Shown: positions 1 through 7,116, counted from the stretch's first letter. The stretch is 10,082 nucleotides of DNA from an uncultured Leucothrix sp. (GCA_937923375.1 CALAJG010000121.1:1-10082), one strand, 5' to 3'. The notes: generated by a model not told the origin, from the sequence alone. Program-made: numbers and translations.

Positions 1-18
1 CGTTAACTTGTAATTCCA

Positions 19-1350
19 TTAGCTTGCCTCCGCCGAACGTTCAATCGCACGTTCCACCGCACGTTTCGCTGCTCTTAAGCCGTTGGCAAAGTCCGCTTTA
101 ATATCTTTGATATCTTCGATACCCACCGACACACGAATCATATCTTCACTGATTCCGGCGGCGACCATTTGCTCAGGTGATAAACGTGAGTGAGTCGTGC
201 TGCCAGGGTGTAATACTAAGGTACGAGAGTCACCGACGTTAGCTAGGTTAGAGCCGAGCTGTAAGGCATCGATAAATGCTGCGCCGGCAATGCGTCCGCC
301 TTGAATACCAAAACAAACCATCGAGCCTGCACCTTTCTTAAATAGGCGTTTAGCAACATCATGAGTGTTATTGGTTTCTAAATCTGGGTGATTAACCCAA
401 GACACATTTTCTTGCTCAAGTAACCAATTCATTAAGCCATGCGCATTGGCCACGTGCTGCTTCATTCGTAGTGACAGTGTTTCGATGCCTTGTAGTAATA
501 AGAAGGCGTTGTTAGGGCTCATCGCAGCGCCTAAGTCACGCATGGACTCGGCGCGCATTTTCATTGCTAATGCGGCAGGGCCAAATTCTTCCCAGAACTT
601 CATGCCGTGAAATGGAGCATAAGGCTCAGTTAACTCAGGAAAACGGCCACTCTTTTCCCAGTCAAAATTACCACCATCAACCACCACACCACCGACGGCG
701 ACACCGTGTCCGCCCATCCATTTAGTAGCTGAGTGAACAACAACATTCACCCCATGCTCGATTGGACGATTTAGGCTTGGCGTTGCAAAAGTCGCATCGA
801 TGACAACCGGAATACCGGCTTCATGTGCCGTTGCACAGATCGCATCGAGATCTGAAACCTCAAGTCCGGGATTACCAATAGACTCACAAAACACCATTTT
901 AGTATTGTCTTGAATCGCAGCTTTCACAGCATCTTGATCGTTAATTGACACGAAGGTGCAATCAATACCAAAACGCTTAAGCGTGTGACGTAACAAAGTC
1001 GCCGTTGAACCGTAAATCTGCGCTGCAGAGATGATGTGATCACCAGCCGAACAAAGCGTCGTAAACGTCATGTACAACGCACTCATGCCTGAGGCGGTAC
1101 AGATCGCGCCACTTCCGCCTTCTAGTGCGGCAATACGTTGCTCTAAAACGGCCACCGTAGGATTCGTTATGCGGCTGTAAATGTGCCCACCTTGCTCCAC
1201 ATTAAATAACGAAGAGGCTTGGCTCACATCGTCAAATACATAGGAAGTAGTTTGGTAGATTGGGACAGCTCGCGAACCATGATCACTTTCCGGTTGATAA
1301 CCAGAGTGCAGGGCGATTGTATCGGCTTGTAAATAGGAGGAACGACTCAT
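19..1350 (-). CDS. metY: O-acetylhomoserine sulfhydrylase (aminocarboxypropyltransferase), MetY
   Basis: Cytosolic PLP enzyme of the Cys/Met metabolism family. MetY members convert O-acetylhomoserine plus sulfide to homocysteine and acetate. Seen in the 443-residue product: YSRITNPT at 58-65 (phosphate and subunit contacts), ASGMSAL near 86-92, DATFATP with the PLP-pyridine Asp at 185, SATKWMGGHG with the Schiff-base Lys at 210, and HPGSTTHSRL at 381-390. The stretch after the lysine (NFDW...RFPEL, about 228-240) and the total length fit MetY rather than the shorter MetB, MetC or MetZ. The frame stays open to a TTG at 1413, but a strong promoter (1384-1413) lies inside that extension. The ATG at 1350 follows a GGAAA stretch and begins MSRSSYLQ, so I chose it. 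It is divergent from the moxR operon. Its terminator lies beyond the window. Family assignment is firm; acetyl versus succinyl substrate is inferred from family features. Confidence 0.93.
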   Translation of the reverse strand: MSRSSYLQADTIALHSGYQPESDHGSRAVPIYQTTSYVFDDVSQASSLFNVEQGGHIYSRITNPTVAVLEQRIAALEGGSGAICTASGMSALYMTFTTLCSAGDHIISAAQIYGSTATLLRHTLKRFGIDCTFVSINDQDAVKAAIQDNTKMVFCESIGNPGLEVSDLDAICATAHEAGIPVVIDATFATPSLNRPIEHGVNVVVHSATKWMGGHGVAVGGVVVDGGNFDWEKSGRFPELTEPYAPFHGMKFWEEFGPAALAMKMRAESMRDLGAAMSPNNAFLLLQGIETLSLRMKQHVANAHGLMNWLLEQENVSWVNHPDLETNNTHDVAKRLFKKGAGSMVCFGIQGGRIAGAAFIDALQLGSNLANVGDSRTLVLHPGSTTHSRLSPEQMVAAGISEDMIRVSVGIEDIKDIKADFANGLRAAKRAVERAIERSAEAS

Positions 1351-1383
1351 GCGCGGGTTTCCATTGACTTGTTTGCAGCAAGG

Positions 1384-1413
1384 ATTATTAGTTTGTGGGT
1401 GGGTCAATGTCAA
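1384..1413 (-). promoter_or_regulatory. Predicted sigma70-type promoter of metY
   Basis: On the minus strand a perfect -35 hexamer TTGACA (1408-1413) is followed by an 18-base spacer and AATAAT (1384-1389), which matches five of six bases of the -10 consensus. Transcription would begin near 1377, giving a leader of roughly 26 bases before the ATG at 1350. This is visible pattern only; activity is inferred. Confidence 0.65.
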
Positions 1414-1443
1414 AAGGAAATTTAAGCAGCATTTGTAAAAGCT

Positions 1444-1472
1444 TCTGAGCCACTGTTTCGATCAAGCTCAGA
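1444..1472. repeat. Inverted repeat in the metY–moxR divergent intergenic region
   Basis: TCTGAGC (1444-1450) and GCTCAGA (1466-1472) are perfect 7-base inverted arms separated by 15 bases. The centre lies about 80 bases upstream of the predicted metY start of transcription and upstream of its -35 box, a position suited to an activator site. It could equally be chance. I do not recognise the regulator. Confidence 0.35.
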
Positions 1473-1590
1473 CCTCTTATCGGTAATTTATACCCGAAAA
1501 CAACCGTTGCGCGGATCATTTTGAATTTGCGTGGTTTGTATTTTAGAGTTGTTGAACAAGAAAAAATAACTTAACCCCTGAGAGACCACT

Positions 1591-2526
1591 GTGACTCAAT
1601 CTGCCCAAGAGTTAATTAACCTCGCCTCCTCCCAGTTGAATCATGTGATTCTAGGGAAATCGAACCAAGTAAGACTTGCTCTCACCGCATTATTAGCTGG
1701 CGGTCATTTATTGCTAGAAGACTTGCCGGGTATGGGTAAGACTACCCTGGCACACGGCTTGTCAAATGTGTTCGGCCTCGACTATAAGCGTGTGCAGTTT
1801 ACCAGTGACCTGCTGCCAGCCGATGTGGTTGGTGCAACCGTTTTTGATGCTAAAACCAGTGAGTTTAATTTCCGCGCCGGCCCGATCTTTAGTGATATTT
1901 TTCTGGCTGATGAATTGAACCGTGCCACGCCAAGAGCGCAGAGCGCTTTACTGGAAGCGATGGAGGAGCGGCAGGTAAGTATTGACGGCGAAAGTCATCA
2001 CTTGCCTGATCCATTTTTTGTTATCGCCACACAAAACCCACAAAGCCAGTCCGGTACGTTTCCACTGCCAGAGTCCCAGTTAGACCGGTTTTTACTGCGT
2101 GTTTCATTGGGCTATCCCGATCAGGCAGCAGAGCGGGAGTTGTTGAAAGGCAGGCATGGACGTGGCTCGCTGGAAGCAATGCAGTGCTGCATTAGTCGGG
2201 ATCAGCTACGGGCAATTCAGGCACGCGTGCCGAAAATTAAAATGACCGATGCCTTGCTGGATTATGTTCAACGATTAGTAGGGCAAACACGAGAAGAAGA
2301 GCTTGCTTTACTCGGTCTGTCGCCTCGAGGCTCAATGGCATTAGTGCGCAGCGCACAAAGCTGGGCTTTGATCCAAGGGCGTGATCATGTGCTACCTGAA
2401 GATGTCCAGGCAGTCTTTGTGGCGGTCGCTGGGCACCGCATTGTTGGGCGACGCGAAACTCAGGGTAATCAGCTTGCCAGACATATTTTGAATACGGTCG
2501 ACGTGGTCGGGGGAGTGCGTGTTTAA
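1591..2526 (+). CDS. MoxR-family AAA+ ATPase
   Basis: ATP-dependent chaperone-like ATPase of the MoxR group (AAA_3), thought to act on membrane-associated or metal-binding partners encoded nearby. The 311-residue protein shows Walker A PGMGKTT at 46-52, Walker B IFLADELNRA at 103-112 with Asp107 and Glu108, sensor 1 IATQNP near 145-150, the ESQLDRF segment with its arginine at 161-167, and sensor 2 LSPRGS at 243-248. The C-terminal lid domain follows to the end, so the protein is full length. It starts with GTG, preceded by GAGAGA five bases upstream. A weak promoter candidate (TTGAAT at 1521 and TAGAGT at 1544, 17 bases apart) lies upstream but is not convincing. It is the first gene of an operon and overlaps the DUF58 gene by 8 bases. 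Family is certain; its client is inferred to be the DUF58/TgpA membrane proteins. Confidence 0.95.
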   Translation: MTQSAQELINLASSQLNHVILGKSNQVRLALTALLAGGHLLLEDLPGMGKTTLAHGLSNVFGLDYKRVQFTSDLLPADVVGATVFDAKTSEFNFRAGPIFSDIFLADELNRATPRAQSALLEAMEERQVSIDGESHHLPDPFFVIATQNPQSQSGTFPLPESQLDRFLLRVSLGYPDQAAERELLKGRHGRGSLEAMQCCISRDQLRAIQARVPKIKMTDALLDYVQRLVGQTREEELALLGLSPRGSMALVRSAQSWALIQGRDHVLPEDVQAVFVAVAGHRIVGRRETQGNQLARHILNTVDVVGGVRV

Positions 2527-3484
2527 CTTTCAACAGTGGATTAATCGGCGACTACCTCCCGCCAAAGAAATCACCCTGACGCAGAAGAAGATATTTATCT
2601 TACCGAGCAAAATAAGCATGGGCTTGATGGTCATTATTGTTTTGTTATTTCTACTGGGTATCAACTTTCAGAACTCACTGGTTTACATCGTCTGTTTTTG
2701 GTTGATAGCGCTGCTTGTGATCAATATTTTTTACACCTACCGCAATTTATCTGGCCTAACAATTAAGGCAATCTCGGCGGAGCCCTGCTTTGCTGGCGAA
2801 AAAATGGTGCTGGAACTTGAAGTCACGAGACCTGTAAAACAACGTAAATCAGCGATCTATTTTGGATGGAAAAACGAAGATCTGGTTGAGCTCAATCTTC
2901 AGGAAGAACAGTCAACCCGCATTAAGTTATCGCATAGTAGCGATAAGCGCGGTCGCTTTACGCCCCCCCGAATTGATGTCTTCACACGCTTTCCAACAGG
3001 TCTCAATACTGCTTGGTCTTACGCATCGATGGATATTCAAGGAATCGTTTACCCTGAACCGATTGAGAAGTCACAGCACTCCGACAAGCAAAGCTTGGAT
3101 GATGAAACCAGCGAAGGTAAGGAAATAGCGGGTGGAGCGAGTGATTTTGCAGGAACCCGTGAGTACCAAGCGGGAGATTCGCCAAAGCATATTCACTGGG
3201 GTCAATATGCCAAAACCGGCGACCTTTACACCAAATCCTTTGTTGATTACGAAAGTCACGACCTTTGGCTAGACTGGCAAAGCCTCAATATCTCAGGCAC
3301 AGAGTCTCGTTTGTCGCACCTGTCTGCAATGATCCTAGCGTTTCATGAGGCTCAAAAACAGTTTGGACTCAGAATCCCCGGTAAAGAAATACTTCCAGAC
3401 AAAGGGGAGGCGCACAAAGTCCGCTGTCTTACTGCATTAGCACTTTACGGCTTGCCGCAAGCTGAGGCCTCCTATGTTGGCTAA
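2519..3484 (+). CDS. DUF58 domain membrane protein
   Basis: Protein of 321 residues whose biochemical role is unknown. Two adjacent hydrophobic segments at about 33-48 and 53-71 form a membrane hairpin near the N-terminus. The diagnostic DUF58 block lies at about 207-241: SDFAGTREYQAGDSPKHIHW followed by a lysine-containing AKTGDLYTKSF segment. The end (LWLDWQSL near 249-256, FGLRIPG at 282-288, CLTALALYG at 303-311) is the form usual in gammaproteobacterial relatives next to tgpA, so the lack of a classical metal-binding DxSxS is not a defect. The GTG start lies inside the last codons of moxR, behind a strong Shine-Dalgarno GGGGGAG (2509-2515), which suggests translational coupling. DUF58 genes commonly accompany MoxR ATPases. 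An accessory role in assembly of the membrane transglutaminase is inference. Confidence 0.93.
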   Translation: MFNFQQWINRRLPPAKEITLTQKKIFILPSKISMGLMVIIVLLFLLGINFQNSLVYIVCFWLIALLVINIFYTYRNLSGLTIKAISAEPCFAGEKMVLELEVTRPVKQRKSAIYFGWKNEDLVELNLQEEQSTRIKLSHSSDKRGRFTPPRIDVFTRFPTGLNTAWSYASMDIQGIVYPEPIEKSQHSDKQSLDDETSEGKEIAGGASDFAGTREYQAGDSPKHIHWGQYAKTGDLYTKSFVDYESHDLWLDWQSLNISGTESRLSHLSAMILAFHEAQKQFGLRIPGKEILPDKGEAHKVRCLTALALYGLPQAEASYVG

Positions 3485-5510
3485 TCATTATGCCATATCG
3501 CAGCAGGTAACCTATCGTGGCATGGTGTGGTTGTTAGCCGCACAATTGGTCGTGATGCTGCCCTTCGCCTTTTACCTGCCAATATGGTTAATACCGGTGA
3601 TGTTGATCTCTTCTTATTGGCGCTTTCGTGTGCTTAAAGGTGAGTCTGCCCAACCTAAATTATTCGTTCGGCTGTTAGTGGTTGCCTTGGGAATCGCTGG
3701 CGTGTTGCTTAGTGGGATGACCTTGTTATCGCTTGATACGATGGTGTCATTGTTATTGCTTGGCTTTGCCTTCAAGTCATTGGAAGCAGTTCGACAACGC
3801 GATGCCTTGGTCGTCGTTTTTATCGGCTTTTTCCTGGTTGCGATTAGTTTTCTATTCAGCCAATCAATCCCTGCTGGAGCCTACGGCGTTATCTCATTAA
3901 TCATCCTGACCGGTGCTTTAATTGCGAATCAACAGTCGCCCGCACAGCAAATAAGTCGGTACGCAACTCGTTCCAGTTTGAAAATGGCGTCGATGATGCT
4001 GTTTCAGTGTCTGCCACTGATGGTGCTAGTGTTTATTTTCATGCCGAGGTTTTCTCCACTCTGGTCAATCCCGAGTTTTGAAAGTCATGCAAAAACGGGT
4101 ATTACCGATAGCATGGCACCGGGGGATATCGCCAACCTTAGCAAGTCAGATGAATTAGCATTTAGAGCAAGTTTTGAGGGACGAGTGCCTCAATCGGATG
4201 AGTTGTATTGGCGTGGCTTAGTGTTGAACAATTTTGATGGGAAGAGTTGGCAGCAGTTGCCTGATGAATACGATACCTCAGAGTTGAAGCATCAATTGCT
4301 CTATAACATGGCGTGGAATGACGCTAGGATTGAGATACAAGGGGATCCTTTTAAATACGAAGTTATTTACGAAAAAACGGGGCAACCCTGGTTGTTTACG
4401 TTGACACCCACGACAAAAGTGGATGGCAAAACGATTAAATTTGGCGATTATCGGGTAATGTCACGTGGCGATATTCAGTCACCTTTTATGATGAATGCCG
4501 TCAGTTATCCGGACTCAAAACGTGATCTTGAGCTTAGCGATTATGCGCGCAATCTGGCACTGCAACTGCCTGCCTCGGGCGATGAAAAAACCCGGGAATT
4601 TGCCCGAGTGCTTAGAGAAAGCTCATTGAGTAATGCAGATTATGTCGAGAAGGTGCTCAATCGTTTCACTGATCAATCGTATTTTTATACCTTACGTCCA
4701 CCCCTGCTGGGTGATAAAGACACTATCGATAAATTCCTGTTTGAAACGCAAAAAGGGTTCTGTTCGCATTACTCAGGCAGCTTTGTGTTTATGATGCGTG
4801 CGGCAGGTATTCCTGCGCGTATTGTCGTCGGTTATTTAGGTGGCGAGTGGAGTCCTGACGGTGAGTATTTATCGGTTCGACAGTACGATGCACATGCATG
4901 GGCAGAGGTCTGGTTAGAGGGCGAGGGCTGGCGACGAGTTGATCCGACATCAAGAGTAGCCCCCTCACGCGTTGAAGGTGGATTGGAAGCGGCCGTAGAA
5001 TATGAGGGAAGCTTTCTCGAAGGAAATCCGTTCTCTGCTCGCAACTTTAAATGGTTGGATGGGATTCGCAAAAAAATGGATTCTATTCAGTATGGTTGGC
5101 GTCGTTGGATTTTAGGCTATGACAGTGAGTCGCAGGCGGGTTTGCTAAAATCAGTATTAGATAAAATGTCCTCAATTCCCTTGGCTGCTTTGGTTGGAGC
5201 CCTTTTCTTGGGGATATTCCTATTATGGTTTGTCATGCTTGGCTTAGGGCGGCGGCAGAATTATGAGGCCTACGAGCATCAGCTTTATCGAAAGTTTTGC
5301 AAGCGTTTGGAGAAGCATGGAGTTTTGCGAGAGCCCCAGCAAACACCTTACGAATTTGCTTTAATCGCTAGTAAAAAACTACCGAGCAGGGCAGCGGCGA
5401 TTCAGGATTTTTCATCGCTGTACCAACAGCTTTGCTATGTACCAAGAAATGGTGCGGGACGTGACGAACCGCATCAGAAAATGCGGCGGTTGCTTAGGGA
5501 GATTAGCTAA
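3474..5510 (+). CDS. tgpA: TgpA-type membrane transglutaminase-like protein (DUF3488 / transglutaminase core / DUF4129)
   Basis: Inner-membrane protein of 678 residues with a papain-fold transglutaminase-like domain expected in the periplasm. The N-terminal third (about 15-190) carries several hydrophobic helices (DUF3488/TgpA_N). A soluble region follows, then the transglutaminase core with the catalytic triad visible as Cys430 (KGFCSHYSG), His474 (YDAHAWAEVW) and Asp490 (RRVDPTSR), preceded by the usual IPARIVVGY at 446-454. One more membrane helix (about 568-592) leads to a cytosolic tail resembling DUF4129 (TPYEFA at 624-629, FSSLYQQLCY at 646-655). All domains are intact. The ATG overlaps the DUF58 gene by 11 bases and has GAGG six bases upstream. 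TgpA of Pseudomonas aeruginosa has this architecture and neighbourhood and was reported important for viability; its substrate is unknown. Whether this protein crosslinks, hydrolyses or otherwise processes a target cannot be told from sequence. Confidence 0.92.
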   Translation: MLANHYAISQQVTYRGMVWLLAAQLVVMLPFAFYLPIWLIPVMLISSYWRFRVLKGESAQPKLFVRLLVVALGIAGVLLSGMTLLSLDTMVSLLLLGFAFKSLEAVRQRDALVVVFIGFFLVAISFLFSQSIPAGAYGVISLIILTGALIANQQSPAQQISRYATRSSLKMASMMLFQCLPLMVLVFIFMPRFSPLWSIPSFESHAKTGITDSMAPGDIANLSKSDELAFRASFEGRVPQSDELYWRGLVLNNFDGKSWQQLPDEYDTSELKHQLLYNMAWNDARIEIQGDPFKYEVIYEKTGQPWLFTLTPTTKVDGKTIKFGDYRVMSRGDIQSPFMMNAVSYPDSKRDLELSDYARNLALQLPASGDEKTREFARVLRESSLSNADYVEKVLNRFTDQSYFYTLRPPLLGDKDTIDKFLFETQKGFCSHYSGSFVFMMRAAGIPARIVVGYLGGEWSPDGEYLSVRQYDAHAWAEVWLEGEGWRRVDPTSRVAPSRVEGGLEAAVEYEGSFLEGNPFSARNFKWLDGIRKKMDSIQYGWRRWILGYDSESQAGLLKSVLDKMSSIPLAALVGALFLGIFLLWFVMLGLGRRQNYEAYEHQLYRKFCKRLEKHGVLREPQQTPYEFALIASKKLPSRAAAIQDFSSLYQQLCYVPRNGAGRDEPHQKMRRLLREIS

Positions 5511-5944
5511 CGCTCCCGAATGATCATGCAGGTGGTTGTCGCATATGCATAAATCTTACCATTTTCATCGAGTAAACTGCCCTCTGAAACGCCTAATGAA
5601 CGGGAGAGGTTAATCAGTTTCCCTTTCGCTTGCAGTTCAACATTCACAGGAATTGGGCGCATCATTTTTATGGCTAGATCTATCGTGCCAAATGCTACAC
5701 CAGCCTCTAGCATGGTATGTATCGCGCAACCTGTCACAGAGTCCATGACCGTGGCCGCAAAGCCGCCATGTACGCCACCTGCTGGGTTGATGTGGCGCTC
5801 ATCGGCATGAGTCAGGAACATTACGTGTCCTGATTCGATTTCAGTAAAACGCATATTCATCGTTTCAGCGATGGAAGGATGTGGGTGATGTCCATCCCGT
5901 ATGGCTTGTAAAAATTCCAATCCGCTTAGATCAGCTATCGACAT
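5507..5944 (-). CDS. PaaI-family hotdog-fold thioesterase
   Basis: Predicted acyl-CoA thioesterase of 145 residues, usual length for the PaaI/4HBT group, cytosolic and likely tetrameric as in the family. Seen: the substrate-loop and active-site region HINPAGGVHGG at 51-61 with Asn53 and the HGG turn, Asp68 in the following helix (ATVMDSVTG), and later strands TIDLAIKMMRPI and ALAYATT-like IYAYATTTC at 131-139. The frame extends to a GTG at 5974, but that codon has no Shine-Dalgarno and falls in a palindrome. The ATG at 5944 has GGAG (5953-5956) eight bases upstream, so I chose it. Its stop overlaps the tgpA stop on the other strand. No phenylacetate pathway genes are nearby, so the acyl substrate is unknown. 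Confidence 0.85.
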   Translation of the reverse strand: MSIADLSGLEFLQAIRDGHHPHPSIAETMNMRFTEIESGHVMFLTHADERHINPAGGVHGGFAATVMDSVTGCAIHTMLEAGVAFGTIDLAIKMMRPIPVNVELQAKGKLINLSRSLGVSEGSLLDENGKIYAYATTTCMIIRER

Positions 5945-5959
5945 GTTTTGGGCTCCAGC

Positions 5960-6029
5960 TTTGAGAGGTAGCACTACAACGAGCTAGTTTAGTTCTCGCT
6001 CATTGTAGTGCAAGTGTTGCTACCTCAAA
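5960..6029. repeat. Large interrupted palindrome between the CAP lipoprotein and thioesterase genes
   Basis: Three nested perfect arms can be read: GAGGTA (5965-5970) with TACCTC (6021-6026), GCACTACAA (5971-5979) with TTGTAGTGC (6003-6011), and CGAG (5980-5983) with CTCG (5995-5998). That is 19 base pairs, with a contiguous left arm and bulges of 9 bases (6012-6020) and 4 bases (5999-6002) only on the right arm, plus TTT/AAA at the outer ends. It begins 4 bases past the stop codon of the CAP gene and ends 3 bases before the Shine-Dalgarno of the thioesterase gene. There is no run of U after either side, so it is not a canonical intrinsic terminator. It could be a 3' stabilising or attenuating hairpin, or a small repeated element. 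Confidence 0.8.
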
Positions 6030-6033
6030 CAAA

Positions 6034-7044
6034 TTATTTGCAGGTCGATGTATTATTGCCGTCGCTGTCTTCTGATGGCATGAAAGTCCCGGATAAACAA
6101 TCGCTTGCTTGGTTTGGACCATAAGTACCTGGTGCAGCAATGACAGTATTCATATTCCAATTTTCATTAGGGTCGAATCCATGCATTACTGTTTTGATTT
6201 CAGTGGTAAACGAACCGGGGCTTGGTTTATTCGCGTCTTGTCTTTGTTTGTCGGATAAGCCAAATAAGCCCTCAGCACCTGCGACACCACTATTGTCGTT
6301 ATTTATCTTAATTAGAATAAACGTGCGATGCCCATATAAGCTTCCAGCGTCCTGATACATATACCAGTAAATTGCTCTGGCCACGGCTTCGTAAAGCGTC
6401 GGGAAACCTGCAGTGCTGCTGACAGAGCTTGCCGATAGGTTCTCAGCCTGTGCCATAAAGTCTGCATTAGTATTTACAACCACATTTGCATACCCTTCGA
6501 GGCGCGCGGAGGGGCTGGAATAAACGCCGTAGGAGTGGGAAAACGCATTGTTGTCAGAAAGCTCTGTGGCGTAGTTGCTCGATGAGGTCATAAGCTCTGG
6601 TGCTATGCCTTCGAACGGCTCAAGCCCACGAGCACAGCGTTCACTGTTAACCAAAAAGAGTCCCTGTGCGGAGCTGTCCATAGCGTCCCAGTCGCTTTGG
6701 CTCGGCATTTTTAATGACTCATGAACAGTGGGATCTTGGCTTCTGGCCGCATTGAACGCCGCTGCAATTTGCGCAACAGTGATAGAGGTCGAGGCGCTCG
6801 GCCCTGTCCAGACTATGTCGTTCATGCTATTACTAACGAAAACGTCATTAAAGCTGGCTTCGGTGGTTTCTGTTGACGGGCATTTGAATTGAGTTAAGGT
6901 AATGCCAGTTCCAGTTCCAGTTCCAGTTCCAGTTCCAGTTCCAGTTCCAGTTCCAGTTCCAGTACCGGTGTCTTCTGGATCTGACGACCCTCCACAGGCG
7001 GTGAGTAAAAAACTTAAGGTTATTATTGTTAGGATAGATTTCAT
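6034..7044 (-). CDS. CAP/SCP-domain lipoprotein with Thr-Gly repeat linker
   Basis: Predicted exported lipoprotein of 336 residues. A signal peptide ends in the lipobox LLTAC with the lipidated Cys at 17, then GGSSDPED and eleven consecutive Thr-Gly dipeptides (26-47) that form a flexible stalk. The C-terminal part is a CAP (cysteine-rich secretory protein/SCP) domain at about 128-262: NSERCARGLEP at 133-143, FSHSYG with His170, QAENL with Glu201, and YQDAGSLYGHRTF with His239, the positions where CAP proteins hold their His/Glu cluster. Four further cysteines (55, 137, 316, 335) could form two disulfides, which suits the periplasm or cell surface. Asp22 at +5 does not signal inner-membrane retention by the Escherichia coli +2 rule, so the outer membrane is likely. 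The ATG is preceded by TAAGGA seven bases upstream. Bacterial CAP proteins have few known functions, and none is assigned here. Confidence 0.85.
   Translation of the reverse strand: MKSILTIITLSFLLTACGGSSDPEDTGTGTGTGTGTGTGTGTGTGTGITLTQFKCPSTETTEASFNDVFVSNSMNDIVWTGPSASTSITVAQIAAAFNAARSQDPTVHESLKMPSQSDWDAMDSSAQGLFLVNSERCARGLEPFEGIAPELMTSSSNYATELSDNNAFSHSYGVYSSPSARLEGYANVVVNTNADFMAQAENLSASSVSSTAGFPTLYEAVARAIYWYMYQDAGSLYGHRTFILIKINNDNSGVAGAEGLFGLSDKQRQDANKPSPGSFTTEIKTVMHGFDPNENWNMNTVIAAPGTYGPNQASDCLSGTFMPSEDSDGNNTSTCK
6905..6963. repeat. Hexanucleotide tandem repeat (CCAGTT)n inside the CAP lipoprotein gene
   Basis: Nine identical CCAGTT units run from 6905 to 6958, followed by a partial tenth (CCAGT). 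On the coding strand the unit reads ACTGGA, encoding Thr-Gly. The flanking dipeptide codons are ACC GGT (6964-6969) and ACT GGC (6904-6909), so degeneracy appears only at the edges. As the unit is six bases, gain or loss keeps the frame and changes only linker length. Confidence 0.97.
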
Positions 7045-7087
7045 CTTTTTTCCTTAGTTCGTATTTGTTTTAATTGTTTTTTGACTG

Positions 7088-7116
7088 TATATAATATAAA
7101 TCAAGGAATTTGCCAA
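7088..7116 (-). promoter_or_regulatory. Predicted promoter of the CAP lipoprotein gene
   Basis: On the minus strand TTGGCA (7111-7116, five of six to the -35 consensus) is followed by a 17-base spacer and TATATA (7088-7093, four of six), within a very AT-rich stretch. Transcription would start about 35-40 bases before the ATG at 7044. It implies that the gene can be expressed apart from the tctCAB genes upstream, although no terminator is seen after tctB. Confidence 0.5.

Noticed and set aside
1470..1477. AGACCTCT, one mismatch from the MetJ box AGACGTCT, upstream of metY
   Set aside because: MetJ needs adjacent repeated boxes, and the eight bases on each side match poorly, so a single near match is likely chance.
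1521..1549. Possible moxR promoter TTGAAT-N17-TAGAGT
   Set aside because: Only four of six bases match in each hexamer and there is no extended -10. It is too weak to list as a feature, although a promoter must exist in this region.
1351..1590. SAM riboswitch or other leader for metY
   Set aside because: The predicted leader is only about 26 bases long, and no conserved riboswitch core was recognised in the wider region.
2237..2533. Open frame on the minus strand within the moxR/DUF58 junction
   Set aside because: It lies antisense to well-supported genes, matches no family, and has composition typical of a shadow frame.
2519..3484. Damaged DUF58 protein lacking a metal-binding DxSxS motif
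   Set aside because: The C-terminal pattern (LWLDWQSL, FGLRIPG, CLTALALYG) is the regular form in gammaproteobacterial DUF58 proteins next to tgpA, so nothing appears lost.
5960..6029. Intrinsic terminator for the CAP lipoprotein gene
   Set aside because: The stem is strong but neither side has a T run, so it was listed as a palindrome and not as a terminator.
7090..7095. Perfect TATAAT on the plus strand upstream of the CAP gene
   Set aside because: The only nearby -35-like sequence (TTGTTT at 7065) is 19 bases away and weak, and transcription would run antisense into tctB. The AT-rich run explains the match.
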